Source of the DNA: Pezicula radicicola
Taxonomy: Eukaryota; Ascomycota; Leotiomycetes; Helotiales; Dermateaceae
DNA length: 64,000 nucleotides
Assembly (NCBI GenBank): GCA_003008705.1
Contig: PDUO01000049.1
Coordinates: 1-64,000 of the forward strand
Direction: 5' to 3'
The number at the start of each line of letters is the position of its first letter. Position 1 is the first letter of the stretch. Shown here piece by piece: positions 1 to 11,900 of this stretch. The notes under the pieces were generated by a model. That model worked only from the letters and a program-made list of their open reading frames with translations. It ran no database searches and was not told the origin of the DNA. Both the position numbers and the translations under genes were made by a program.

Positions 1-3000
1 TCTAGATATATAATTAATAAGACTTAGAAAAGAAAGAGAAGATACTTCTTAGAAAAAATATTAAAGATTTAAAGATAACTTAAACTATATAAAAATAAGA
101 GTTAAGTCTAAAAGAAGCTTTAGAAGAGATAAAATAAATTAATTCCTAAAGGAAATAAAGAAGTTACTACTAATTAGAAACTAATTATTAATTAATAATT
201 AAATAATTACTATACTAGTAAGACTAAAGTAAGAGTTTAGTTTAAACTAAATTAATATTAATATAATATTTAATCTATTTAGATAAAGTATTATAGCTCT
301 AAGGTATAGTAATAGTATAAATCTCTCTTTTCTAAGAAAGGTAGTCTTTTTTAAAAGAGAGCTAACCTCTAGAAGAAAGTTTATAAATAGGTTTAAAACT
401 AAGGTATAAAATATAATTTAGATTAGAGAAACTAATAATTTAAATTATTATAATAGATATTAATATATACTATAGAAGGGGAGAAAAAGATACTTCTCTT
501 AATAATTATTAGATAAAAGAAATCTAAAAGTATAAAGTTAAAAATAAATAATTATTAAATTAAATAATAATAGAGAAAGGATTTAAATTAGATTCTTAAA
601 GTTAGTATAAACTTAAACTAATTATATTAAGTAATCTTTAAACTTTAAATAGTTTTAAGTATACTTAAAGTATACTTTAAGTAGACTTATTATAATTATT
701 TATCTATAGATAATAATTAAGTAAAGGTATTAAGAGGTCTTTTAAAAACTATAAGAGACTTAAGAGATAAATATATAATAAAAGAATAAAGGAAAAATAG
801 TATACTTATATATATTAAAGCTAAAGGATAAATAATAAAGAATAAGAAGAAAGAAATTATTAAAAATTAAAGTTATTATTAAAAGAATTAAACTTAAGTA
901 TTAATATTATTAGTTTAATTTAAAAAGTATAAAAAAGAAAGAAAGAGAATACTCTTCTTTAATATAGTTTACTCTTAAAATTAATATTATTATTAAATTT
1001 AAATAATAATAAAGAAAGAAAGAAGGATATTATTAATAATAGAGAATAAATATAAAAGTATATATTAATAATATTAGTTTACTTTAGTATATATAAAAGT
1101 ATATAGATAGAAAGAAAGAAAGTACTCTTCTTTTATATTATATATTAAATAGAAAGATAAAAATATTATTAAAGTAAGATAATAATAAGGGTTTAATTAG
1201 AAGCCTTTAGAAGTTAACTAAAAGAAGAAAAGAGGAGAAAAGATACTTATTTATATTATTAGAAGAAGAAGATAAAGTTATTATAGTTTAAAGTTTATTA
1301 TAAAANTAAAGATTTTAATAAACTTAGAATTATAAAATAATATTAGTTTATTCTATAATACTATAAAAGAAAAGGGATAGATCTTACTAGTATATAGTTT
1401 ATTAATAATAAAAGAGATTATTAATCTTAAATAAAGTTATTAATAAAGAGGAAGATTTAAACTAAGGATTAATCTATAATTAAAGATAATAATAAAAGAA
1501 AGAAGAAGAAAATTATTTATTAAAGAAAGTAGAGAGTTTATATAGGTTTAGGAGTTTAAGATTAAAAGTAAGGTTATAAATATTATTCTTAAAAAAGTTA
1601 GATTTTAAGCTAAGACTAGTAATAAGGTAAATAACTTTAAAAAAACTCTACTATATTAAATTAATTTAGTTTTTAATTAGTATTATTTAAGAATAAAAAG
1701 GAAGAGATACTTTCCTTTATTAAATAATTTATTAATAATATTATTAGTAGAATAGTTATTAAAATTAAAGAAAGAAGTAAAAAGTAATTACTTTAAGAGA
1801 TTATTATATAAGTAATAAATATTATATAAAATATATTAGACTACTAATAAAACTATCCTCTATTTTAATACTATAATCTATTATTATTATTCTTTTATAT
1901 ATTTATTTTATTTTTAAATTTTATACTTAATTTCCTTTAAAATTTAAAGAAAACTAAAACTACTTAAGGGTAAGTAGTTAAAGGAAGGGGGGGATAAATA
2001 TATTAGAGTAAGTTTTATTTTTAATTAAATAATTAAACTTAACTTAAATTACTATATAAAAGTCTAGGTAAGAAGTCTTAGAAATAATAATAATTTTAAT
2101 ATTCTTTTATATCTACTCTATCTTTAATAATATTAATAATTTTAACTATATTATATAATTATATTCTATATTTATTTATTATCTTATATTATAGCCTCTA
2201 CTCTATATCCTATATTTCTATATATATAGTCTAGAGATTTACCCTCCTATAGTAGTAGTTAAGGAGAAGGATAATAACTCTAAATAGAAAAGTAATAAAG
2301 CTAGTAGTAAAAAATTCTTAAATTACTTATTATATAATAATAAGAATAATAATAGTAATAAATACTTAATAGATAGTACTAGTAATACTTTAGAAGATAT
2401 TATATTAGAGCTTTCTAATAATAAGAATAATATCTAGAGTTTATAAGAGGAGAAAGTATATAAGGCTTTTAAAAATAACTAGAATAATAATACTAAGGTT
2501 AAAGATAATAAGAATAAATTAAATAAGGAAGAAGTTACTTTTATCTAGAAAGTCTCTATAGTAGAGTTTATTATAGTAGATATTAAGAGATCTAATTATT
2601 AAAGGTTTAATAATAATAATAGATTTAAAATAACTATAATAGAATATAATAACTAAATATAAGAGTTAAACTAGATATAATAAGTCTTTCTTCTTAAATA
2701 TATATATATATATACTAATTATATTATAGAATTTAATAAGAATTAGATAGATTTAATTATACTTAATTAACTCTAGTAATTTAGAAACTTATTAATAAGT
2801 TTTATTATTATAACTTTAATCTTTATTAGTTAAAGCTAATAATTAAACTATTTAGATAGGTTTAGTTATTATTCTCTACTTAAGTATATATAATCTTATA
2901 AACTTTATTAATATAATAGTTTAAAAATATTAGTTATATCTTTTAAAAGTATACTATAGATATTAGAAAGAGTATTATAATATTAGAAGTTTATTATATA

Positions 3001-5374
3001 TAATACCTTATTAACCTCTTATAGTTTAAAGTCTTTAAAAACTCTAATAAATACTTTAATTAAAATAAAAACTAAAGAAATATTTAATATCTATTAAATA
3101 ATACTATATTAACTAAATATAACTTTAATTATTTATACTTTAAAATAAATATTATAAGTTATATTATAGTTTATAATAGTATTACTATACTTATAGCTTT
3201 AGTAATAGTACTCTAAATTTAGAAAGAGTAATATTAAAAGTATTATAAGCTTAAACCTAAGTTTAAATTTAAAGTTTCTAAAAATATTAAAGATTATATT
3301 TATCTTATTACTTATACTAGAGTTTTAATTATTAAAAGAGATATAATTATAAAAGAGATATAATATAATATTATAGGATATAAGATTAACTTAGAAAACT
3401 ACTAAGATAATAAAACTATACTAGATTTTTTTCTAACTCTTTAGAATAATTAATACTTTATAATTATAATATTAGAGTTATTTAATATATATCTTAAAAA
3501 TAAGTTTAATAAGAAGCTACTCTACTTTATTTAAAACCCTCTATACTAAAAAAAAACCTATTATAAAATAAAGATAATAACTCTAAAGATTAGAATAAAA
3601 TACTATAAATAGACTAATCTTATTATTAGTATAATTTAAAAGAATAAAGTTTATTTTAAAAAGAAGAACTCCTTATTAACCTTAGAAATTCTAAAGAGTT
3701 ACTTTATATATTTATTATAAAACTATAAGATTTTAATTAATTTAATAAATAGTATATTAGTAATAAATAAGATTCTTAATATTATATATTATCTATAAGA
3801 GATATTATATTTATTAAAAAATATTTAAATAAAATATAATATTCTAAAAAATTAATATAATAACTAAGTTAAAGAACTTAGAAAAGTTTAAAAGAAGATA
3901 CTAAAATAAGAAGAAGTCTTATCTATAGAAATTAATAAAACTATTATATAACTAAAATCTCTTCTTAAATATATTATAATTAGATTTACTTNTAAGAGTT
4001 AATTTCTTAACTAAGGTAATATTATTATATTACTATCTAATATCTACTAGAAAATTAACTATATATATAGTAATATCTAATAGAAATATCTTTTAAATAT
4101 TAAAGTATAAGATAATACTATATACTAAGCCTAGAAGAAGGAGAGATATTATACCTAGATATAAAAATATTATACTAAATTTAGATATATTCTAATAAAG
4201 TATAAGAGTATAATCTTAAATTACTAGTTATAGTTATATATAAGTTTTCTAAAGTTAATAAAGATTAATAATAATAGTAAAAGTTTTACTTTTATATAAT
4301 AAGAGTAATAGATAAAATATATAAATAAAAAATAAGATAATACTAATTAATTAAATTTATATCTTTAGAATATTAATAATATTACTACTAACTTTATAAA
4401 ATTAAATAAAATTAAAAGAATTATATATTATTAGAAGAGAAAGATAAATAATAAAGGTTTATTACTATATATAATTTTTTATTTATATTACTTTATAGTA
4501 ATAAGAATTATATTTCTTATAAGATATTAAAAAATTCTACTATCTAGATAAACTACTAATATAATATAGTTCTTAATAAAGATTCTTAAAATCTCTAAAA
4601 AGAATATTTTATAAATAATAAAGATTAATTAATAAAAGATTATTAATAAGAAGATAAATCTATTCTATAAATATAATAAGTTATAAGATAATTAAAAAAA
4701 GTTATATAAATCTTAATTTATTATTATAATAATATTATCCTTTAGAGTTAGTTTAACTCTAAATAAAACCTTATTTATTTATTTATTTAAACTAAACTAC
4801 TAGGTTTTAATAAAGTTATAAATATTTATAAAAAATAATAAATTAGAAAATTTAAATAAGAAAACTTTCTCTCTTTTATTATATAATAATAATAATAAAC
4901 TAAAAGAGAGAATTCTAAAGATAAATAGAATTAAAAAGTAAATAATTAATAAAAAGCTAATAGAAGATAGGAAACTAATAGAATAAACTAAAATAATATA
5001 AATAAGATAGATTATAGAGATAGATATTACTCTTTATAGAAGGTTTTATATTTACTTATAAATAAAATATAAAATTATTAAACTAAAGTTACTAACTTAT
5101 TAAATTATCTAAGTATATTAAAGAGAAAATAAAATAAATTTCTAATTAAAAGTACCTTATTTAAAATAGTATATATAAATTACTTAAGGAGATTACTTAG
5201 AGTAGTATATAGATTAAATTATTAAAATATAAATAAAAATAAAATAGACTTCTTAAAGTAGCTTTTTTAAGATAGTATATAGAAATTACTTATATAGATT
5301 ACTTAAAGTACTAGTATCTATTATTATTATAAAGGAACTAGGTATATACTTAATAATAAATTCTAAGCTTTAGG
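1..5374. repeat. RIP-saturated AT-rich block
   Basis: I read this block and found no CpA, TpG or CpG; the first TG is at 5375-5376. Remaining C is followed by T or C, and remaining G is preceded by A, G or C. This is the footprint of repeat-induced point mutation (C to T at CpA and CpG on both strands) carried to completion. No open frame of useful length survives. By established knowledge RIP acts on duplicated DNA, so this is inferred to be a dead transposon or stack of transposons; I could not name the parent element. Single ambiguous bases lie at 1306 and 3992. Confidence 0.9.
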
Positions 5375-5714
5375 TGATTTTAGAGGATAGGTATAGTGTT
5401 CTTGTAGCCTCTCGAAAAATATATAAGAGGCGCTTGTACCTATTACTTAGCTATAATATAGAATAATAAGTTACTTATACTACTATACTATCTTCTTAAA
5501 GTAATCAAAAGGCTACTCTACGTATCTATTCCTCTCTAAGTACCTTGCTTCGACCTTGCCGCACTATACTATACTATTTCAAACAGTATCCTTCCTTACC
5601 TAGAATACTATCTAGTATATTATTAACTAAAGCCAACAATGGTTCAGTTAACTCTTAAACGTATATTGTTATCCGCAACATCTTTCATTGCTGTACTTCT
5701 GTCTAACTATATCT
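5375..5714. other. transition from RIP block to unmutated DNA
   Basis: TG, CA and CG reappear here within a few bases. The segment has a small hairpin-capable stem (gcctct ... agaggc around 5407-5432) and the tail of the interrupted helicase homology on the minus strand. No independent gene is visible. Confidence 0.5.
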
Positions 5715-6473
5715 CTATCGTCTTAGTTCTGACACCAAAACTATTGTCTTTCCACTAAGTGGCAATGCAGCAATTCCTGTTGGTGCAATAACTTGTACAC
5801 TGGGAAACTTTTCATTGTCGCCCCTGTAACGTACCTTTAGGCGTCGCATGATCACTTTGAGGGTAGCTGTTTTACCTGAACCAGCGGCCCCCGTTAAGAA
5901 GATATTATTTCCTCTTATTGCTATATCGACGACTGCCTGTTGTGCAGCTGTAAGTGTAATATTATTGTCCTTCAATTCCAACTCCTCTGCTTCTATAAGT
6001 AACGAGAAGATTTCGTCATCTTCTTGGAATTCATCGTGCTCTACCTTGAGCTTTTTTGTCGCTAGCTGATCATTTTCATCAGATCCGGTGTCGACTCCAG
6101 AAGGAGTATGACCCGTTGATCCTCCCAGGTAGGCGTACTTTTGTAGATCAATTCGACGGCGCTTATTGCTCCCTTGACCTTCGTCCCACGGTACCGGGGT
6201 GTTGTCTGCTTCAATTTTTGCACGTGTAGAATTGTTGTTGATGTCGGGGAGCGGTTTTCTGGACGTAGAGCCAGTACAGGAGTATATAGATGTACGAGTA
6301 CCTTTCACCCAGTCGTTCCAGGCTTCCTCGGCATCTTGTCGCCGTTCATAACCGCATTGTTCACTTTTGCTGAAGCCCTTTACTTGTGCGTCGCATTCTG
6401 ACCAAGAGAAATAAATACCGGGGTTTCGACCTCGAAATACGACATATGCTTCCTTAGGCACTTTCTTCCCCAT
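5715..6473 (-). pseudogene. truncated viroplasmin-domain / PIF1-like helicase
   Basis: The reading frame from the ATG at 6473 gives about 252 residues. The N-terminus (YVVFRGRNPGIYFSW, then a Q-V-x-G-F motif and an aromatic E/A-rich end) matches the RNase H1 N-terminal / caulimovirus viroplasmin-type domain, known to bind nucleic-acid hybrids. After a charged linker comes the start of a PIF1-type helicase: an AAQQAVVD-type Q motif, Walker A GAAGSGKT and motif Ia APTGIAAL. The frame then runs into a short unrelated tail and stops, so Walker B and motifs III-VI are missing. An in-frame extension upstream to 6629 lacks an ATG and looks like leader. The loss of the 3' half next to the RIP block suggests a fragment left after transposon insertion or rearrangement; a functional helicase is not possible. 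Confidence 0.75.
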
Positions 6474-7393
6474 GTTCCCCACGTTTGGGGTCAACCCAGG
6501 AAATGGTGCAGAACGCGTCAAAGTCGCGTCACGACACAAGGCCAAGCTTGGGCTTTCAATTGACTCCACGCGCTGTTGGGGGCGATTGCAGGGGCAAGAT
6601 GATGGGTGGCTAGCTGCCAGTACCACCAAATGACTGATGTGGCGATTCGTCCTTTAGGCGTTTGGAATGAGATGGTGAAGTGGTCCGTCGGATGTGGCGC
6701 GAAACGAAGCACACCTAAAGTGGTTAGTGTGTGCCGGGCTATTTCAATCACGTGATTTTAGAAATCAACCAAATGCAATTTAGTGACACTCAGTTCAAGA
6801 AACTTCGAAATGGGCTTGCAGATAACCTTCTTGACTTGTTCCTTTGTGAACGAAATATTGTGAATAAGCGAGCTGTCTGGGAGATATTGAAAAGGGGCTT
6901 TAGCGAGCTATTATCCGGAGACCATGACTACTGTAGGCTGGTTTTAATTTAGATGAGAATTTCTTTCTGTATGTTTCCTCTATAAGGTGATTGTAGGTCC
7001 AGTCACGAAATATCAGTTAATATCCAAGTTAGACAGCCTGAGAAAAATGGGGGCTTACATTGAAAGCTCCTATAGTCGCTACAGCGCATGTATATTGCAT
7101 ATTTATAGGAACAGTTAGATAGAATTTGATCTAGATTGGCCATCACCTGCATCCGATTGTTGCCAGAGATGCCACAATGACATAGTAAAAGACACTACGC
7201 AACCGACCTCGCTATATAGGAAACTTGGCACGATTATCGCTTCTAACTTTATCAAAGGAAAAGCTAAGCTCGTTCGATATGTTCAGATAGTCTCAGTCAA
7301 TGATTTTCCTTTTAGAAATGTTAGATAAGATTGAGTCTTAGAAAAGAACCACTAGAAATTTAACAAAATAATCATACCCGTCCTTCTAGCGCT
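6474..7393. other. intergenic, no gene seen
   Basis: Upstream region of the helicase fragment. Only short frames occur, none with a recognisable motif or coding-like composition. It would hold the promoter of the truncated helicase. Confidence 0.5.
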
Positions 7394-7779
7394 CTAAGTT
7401 ATCCTTAACACGAGTAACGCCACATAAGCGTTCTGTAATGCCAATCCAACACTCAGTAATAGTGAAATTAGTGCATATGATTTTCTGCCTTGGTTTTCAA
7501 ACACGGTAAATACTTTAGTACCTGTTGCATTCCTTTTGCAGGCCATCTTGCCACCTCCTTCGATTAAGCGACAGCGAAGCCTCTGAATGTAGTCGTTGGC
7601 AAGACGTACCATTTCCATGTGTTCGTCCCATTCTTACATTGAAGTACGTCAAATGTAATGCGTTCCATTATCACTATGGCTTTCTTTATCGTAATATGGC
7701 ATTGTAGCATGGAGCTTTGTCGAGATTCGGGTTCGGGTTCGGGATCTGGTTCGGGTTCGGACTCAGGCATTTCCATCAC
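7394..7779 (-). CDS. possible small hypothetical membrane protein (doubtful)
   Basis: Two overlapping minus-strand frames are open. One carries an acidic Glu-Pro/Asp-Pro repeat (plus-strand gggttc repeats near 7728-7767). The other has charged residues followed by one hydrophobic stretch (ALISLLLSVGLALQNAYVAL) near the C-terminus, compatible with a single membrane segment. They are in different frames and I could not find a convincing intron joining them. No family is recognised; this may be chance or a gene remnant. Confidence 0.2.
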
Positions 7780-8126
7780 CAGCGGATTGTTTTCCAGAAG
7801 AAGTTCTGATTTTCCTCACCATTATCGGAGAAACATTTTTCAGCTTTATTCCCAGGTCTCTTGTGGATAGATGTTCTACCCTCGGCTTCTACCCTCAGCC
7901 ATAGCTGCTAGCACTCCTCAAGTTTTGTACGGATTACGGAGTACGATATGGCGGGATAGGAGCAACGTGGAAATGGCGCAGAGCCTGAGGGGATGTCTTG
8001 AATCCACTCAAAAAGGGAAGACCGAATAATTCTCTTGGCTACTCAGGGGATTCTATTTCGATCTTTCTGAAGATATTTCCCTTGTAATTGCGCTCTGCAT
8101 AGGGGCGATGACAGAGAAAAAATAAT

Positions 8127-8134
8127 TATATAAA
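8127..8134 (+). promoter_or_regulatory. TATA-like box of the FAD oxidase gene
   Basis: tatataaa lies 100 bp before the chosen start codon at 8234, a plausible core-promoter position for this gene. Confidence 0.45.
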
Positions 8135-8233
8135 GGTTGGGAAAATGCCCTCCCAATTGTTCTTCACCAGCTCAGATTGCATCGTCGATCTGCTCTTCAC
8201 TCCTTAAAGACGTCTTTCATTAACACTGGCAAT

Positions 8234-9931
8234 ATGCGGACCTCACCAATTCTCACTCTCAGTAGTTTGCTTACTACATCCTTCGCTTCCGTCGTTTCAG
8301 TGGCTCGAGACTCCAACGCAACGGCAACCACTTCGCCAGCGGCTGCATGTCAATTCTTCAAGTCAAACTACGCCAATTTGACTTTCCTGCCAGAGGATAC
8401 TGGGTACTCAGCTGAGAATGAAGGTAGATTGTCTCCAAAATATTGATGTCGTAGTCTCGAAAATAGACTAACATCGCGCTCAGGGAATTGGAATGCCGGT
8501 GCGTGGCTTAGCCCAGCATGTATCTTTGCACCAGCCAATGAGTACGATCTCTCGACCGCGGTAACCAAGCTCACTGAGCTTAACACTCTCTTTGCTACGC
8601 GTGGTGGTGGACATATGCCTATGGCAACCGCAGCCAACATCAACTCTAGCGGTGTTTTGATATCCAGCACCAACCTGGATTTCCTTCAACTGTCGGATGA
8701 CAAACAAAATATGTCAATGGGTCCTGGCAACCGATGGTTTGCTGTTTACAGCTTTCTCAATGCTACTGATCCTGAGATTACTGTCGTTGGTGGACGTCTG
8801 GCTCCCGTTGGTGTTCCGGGTCTTCTCCTTGGAGGTGGTTTCTCTTTCTACAGCTACGAGTATGGAATGTCATCCACAAACGGCAATATTCTCGGCTACC
8901 AGGTAAGCCATTCCCAGGATACTGCCACTTCTGAGCTAATCATGTTCTAGTGCGTTCTTGCAAACGGAACTATCGTCGAGATAACTTCATCCAACCAGTA
9001 CTCAGATTTGTTCTGGGCTCTCAAGGGTGGCGGAAACTCTTTCTGTCTCGTCACTCGATTCGATTTGAAGACCATCTCATCCCCCATTACTATGATGGCC
9101 GAAGCAACCTATGGTAACAGCACCGATGTTAAAGACAAATGGATCGACAGCGTTCTGAACTTTGCACACAATGCCTCAGTTGATCCCAGAGGTGCCATCA
9201 CACCTGTTGCCAGATACGGACCCCTTGTCGGACGTTCATACGATTGTACTTTATTTTACAACGGCAACGACTCCACACCAGCAGTCCTAAATGATTTCTT
9301 AGGCGGACTGATCACTCCTACAAACTCATCGTCAATCTTTGGAGGAGATTCTGACAGCAACACGGCTTTGGTACAAATGTCAGTTGCTGACTACGGAGCA
9401 CTATCAAAAACGGCATTTGAGCCCGGTGGAGCATCTTACGGTTTCCGCCAACGCTTCCACGTCTATCCCCTCCAAGCAACTAAGGAAGCTATGAACATTG
9501 TACACGATACCTACTTCGAAACTGCCGAGGTGATGCTAGCCAATGTAACAGGTGTCTTTACTGGTCTTGCCTGGAATCCCATCACCGAGAGCTTCATCAA
9601 TGCAACCAATAGCGGCATTGGTTCTCCTCTAAACCCCACCGAAGTGGCATCTTTCTGGACCGAGGAAAGTTTGACCTGGGAAAATGAAGAAGATGATGCA
9701 GTCATCGAAAACTTCCTTCAAACTGTCAATGCCAACATTACAGCCCAGTTGACGGCTATCAATGCGACTGCATCTTTCCTGTACTTGAACGATGCGGACG
9801 AAGATCAAAATGTTTTCGCTAGTTATCCTGCTGCCAATTTACAGCGCCTCAGGGATATTCGTGATAAGTACGATCCTGATATGATCTACACGAACTTGAT
9901 GCCTGGTGGATTCAAGGTGGCTTCTGATTAA
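8234..9931 (+). CDS. secreted FAD-linked oxidase (PCMH/FAD_binding_4 type)
   Basis: Exons 8234-8423, 8484-8902 and 8951-9931 join in frame to about 529 residues. The introns are 60 and 48 bp with GT-AG ends. The first about 20 residues form a signal peptide (MRTSPILTLSSLLTTSFAS), and there are many N-glycosylation sequons. The FAD-binding domain is recognisable by RGGGHMP, where the His is the usual site of covalent FAD attachment, by the GGFSFYSYEYG loop and by LFWALKGGGNSF. The C-terminus ends in a BBE-like segment (LRDIRDKYDPDMIYTNLMPGG). Such enzymes oxidise sugars, alcohols or secondary metabolites outside the cell; substrate unknown. An in-frame start at 8177 is possible but would bury the signal peptide. 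A Zn2Cys6 regulator lies 2 kb downstream on the same strand and could control it (inference). Confidence 0.9.
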
Positions 9932-11900
9932 ACAATCATGTAACAATCCTAGGTTCTGACTGTTTGTAACAATTCTGTACTTCATTTGTTCAAGTCCTTG
10001 TATGTATTGTTATGTTGGATAGTCGCTTAGTGTGTCCCTTGGAAACAGGAAGGGGACAGCCTTTGTTGTATATTTCTGATGTTTCTTGCTCACCTTGTTA
10101 TCTTTGGGTTGTAAAAGTAGAGAAAATTTTGAGCAACTTGGTCATATACGCTTTGAAAATTTCTGATCGTGATCTGCAAAGTATAGCACTGATATATCTC
10201 TAGGCGTTTGTACTGTGCTTGAGAAGAGAAAGCTCTCAGCTATTATGGTTGGAATATACTGGAATTCATTCCTGCTTTTACAGTTCTCTAATGTTAATCA
10301 AGGTTTAGAAGGACTGTAAGCAAGGAAAGCGTATGATTGATTGTCGATACACAGTTTCTCGCTAAGGCTATTAGCCGAAGCAGCGTGGGAGGTGTTCCAC
10401 GCCGTGATCGTGTCCATTGCCAGAGATCACGTCAAAACGAAACGTCAACATGACTATGGCACTTTAGAGACCTGTCTGTGAGGGGAATTCTAAATATTAA
10501 TTTGCCTTATTCGGCGTTGTAGAAATAAAAGAAAGGAAAACTTTACAAAATAGTGAAGATTCAAAACACGGAGATTGCATAATGATCTCTGGTTGGTGAT
10601 GACGTGTCTCTGTTGAAAAGTTGATGGATTGCTTGAAGACAACTGGAACGTTGTGTGGCACTAACAATTGGTTAGAAGGTTTCGAAACGCCTTGGAACAA
10701 AAATAAAGCCATTTGACTAGTAGTTTTGAAGTATCTTTTGGAAGTTCCAAACTACTTATTCTGTCTTTACCACCATCTGCAACAAGAAATAGCCAGTTAC
10801 CTCAACTGGAAAGGTGAGAGTGCAGTCATTAGTTTCTCTATGTGGAAGTTTTAATAGATAACACCAATGGTATTTAAAGATAAGTATAGATATATGGCTA
10901 CGCCTTTTCCATTTCTAGGAGCCACTTCAACATCAAAATCATTATCACATCATCGGCAAGATACTTACGGGCGTTCATTCAGTTCTTTTTAATTCTCTTA
11001 AGAAAAGGCGCACTAATGGCAGAATTAGACTGCGGAATAGGTACTTGGGCCTATAGGGCAATCTAACCTATGGGCATCCATAGGACCTTGGCACTACCTA
11101 TAGGTTCCCCATGGGTACCTACAGGCCTTTGGCATTACCTATATGTGTCTATAAAAATCTACTCTATACTTCCGAAGTAATAATCTATGTAATAACTATT
11201 TATATATAGGTAGTTCTAATACTTATAGGTAGTCTAAAGTCTCTTAGCACAGCCTAATGACCCACGGATACCAATGAGGCCTTGGCATTTAGAAGGCAGA
11301 GAAGGATAGGAACATATTGTTTCTTTGTTATGACTCTTATTACTCATGGCACTGCTTTGGGAGCCAAACTTGTAACCGGGATCTTGCTTGGGTTAATGGT
11401 TTTAAGGGAGAGGTTAGCCGAGGCGAGTCCGCCATGATTGTATGATTATATTGCTGATTTTTAAGAATTGAGTTATTTATTTGATTTATAAAATAAAAAA
11501 TTAAATAAACTATCTAAGCAGCAGAGGTACATTACAATCGTCTAGAAATGCATCGCACCTCAAATGTTTTGCTATGTTCACTGGGAAATTTAAGCTGAAG
11601 CGAGCTAGTAGTGCGAGTACGAAGCACTCTATCTATTGATTCGCGTCGTGGTTTCGTTGGCGCAGCAACTCTTGGCAGGTGTGATCGCCAAGAACCTGGT
11701 TTCGAATCTTTCCACAATGCCCCCATCTCGCACACCCGTCTCCAAAGCAGATTTTAACTCTAATTAGACATGTTGTTCACATAAATGATATCACCTGAAC
11801 ACGGACTTTGTTGCAACGACTGTGGTTTGATCCCATTGATAACCTACAGAGAGGACATAAATCATTACCAGCTGATTACGTGGCCTGGATTACATACATA
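9932..11900. other. intergenic with degenerate repeats
   Basis: No gene seen. It contains two short hairpin-capable motifs at about 10383-10430 and, at 11040-11290, scattered copies of a motif like CCTATAGG linked to CCTTGGCATT. The 11460-11510 stretch is AT-rich. A tRNA-like stretch near 11650 was considered and rejected. Confidence 0.5.
11040..11290. repeat. degenerate CCTATAGG / CCTTGGCA repeat patch
   Basis: Variants of ccttggca(c/t)tacctatagg occur near 11088, 11131 and, in part, 11279, with isolated cctatagg or tataggtag words between. The unit is too degenerate to define a period. Confidence 0.4.

Noticed and set aside
11640..11720. Possible tRNA (ggcgcagcaactc ... ggtttcgaatc)
   Set aside because: A-box-like and B-box-like words are present but the B box has an extra T and no acceptor stem or anticodon arm pairs.
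9932..11900. Hairpin pairs near 10383-10430 as a non-coding RNA
   Set aside because: Stems of 6-7 bp only, with no recognised RNA family.
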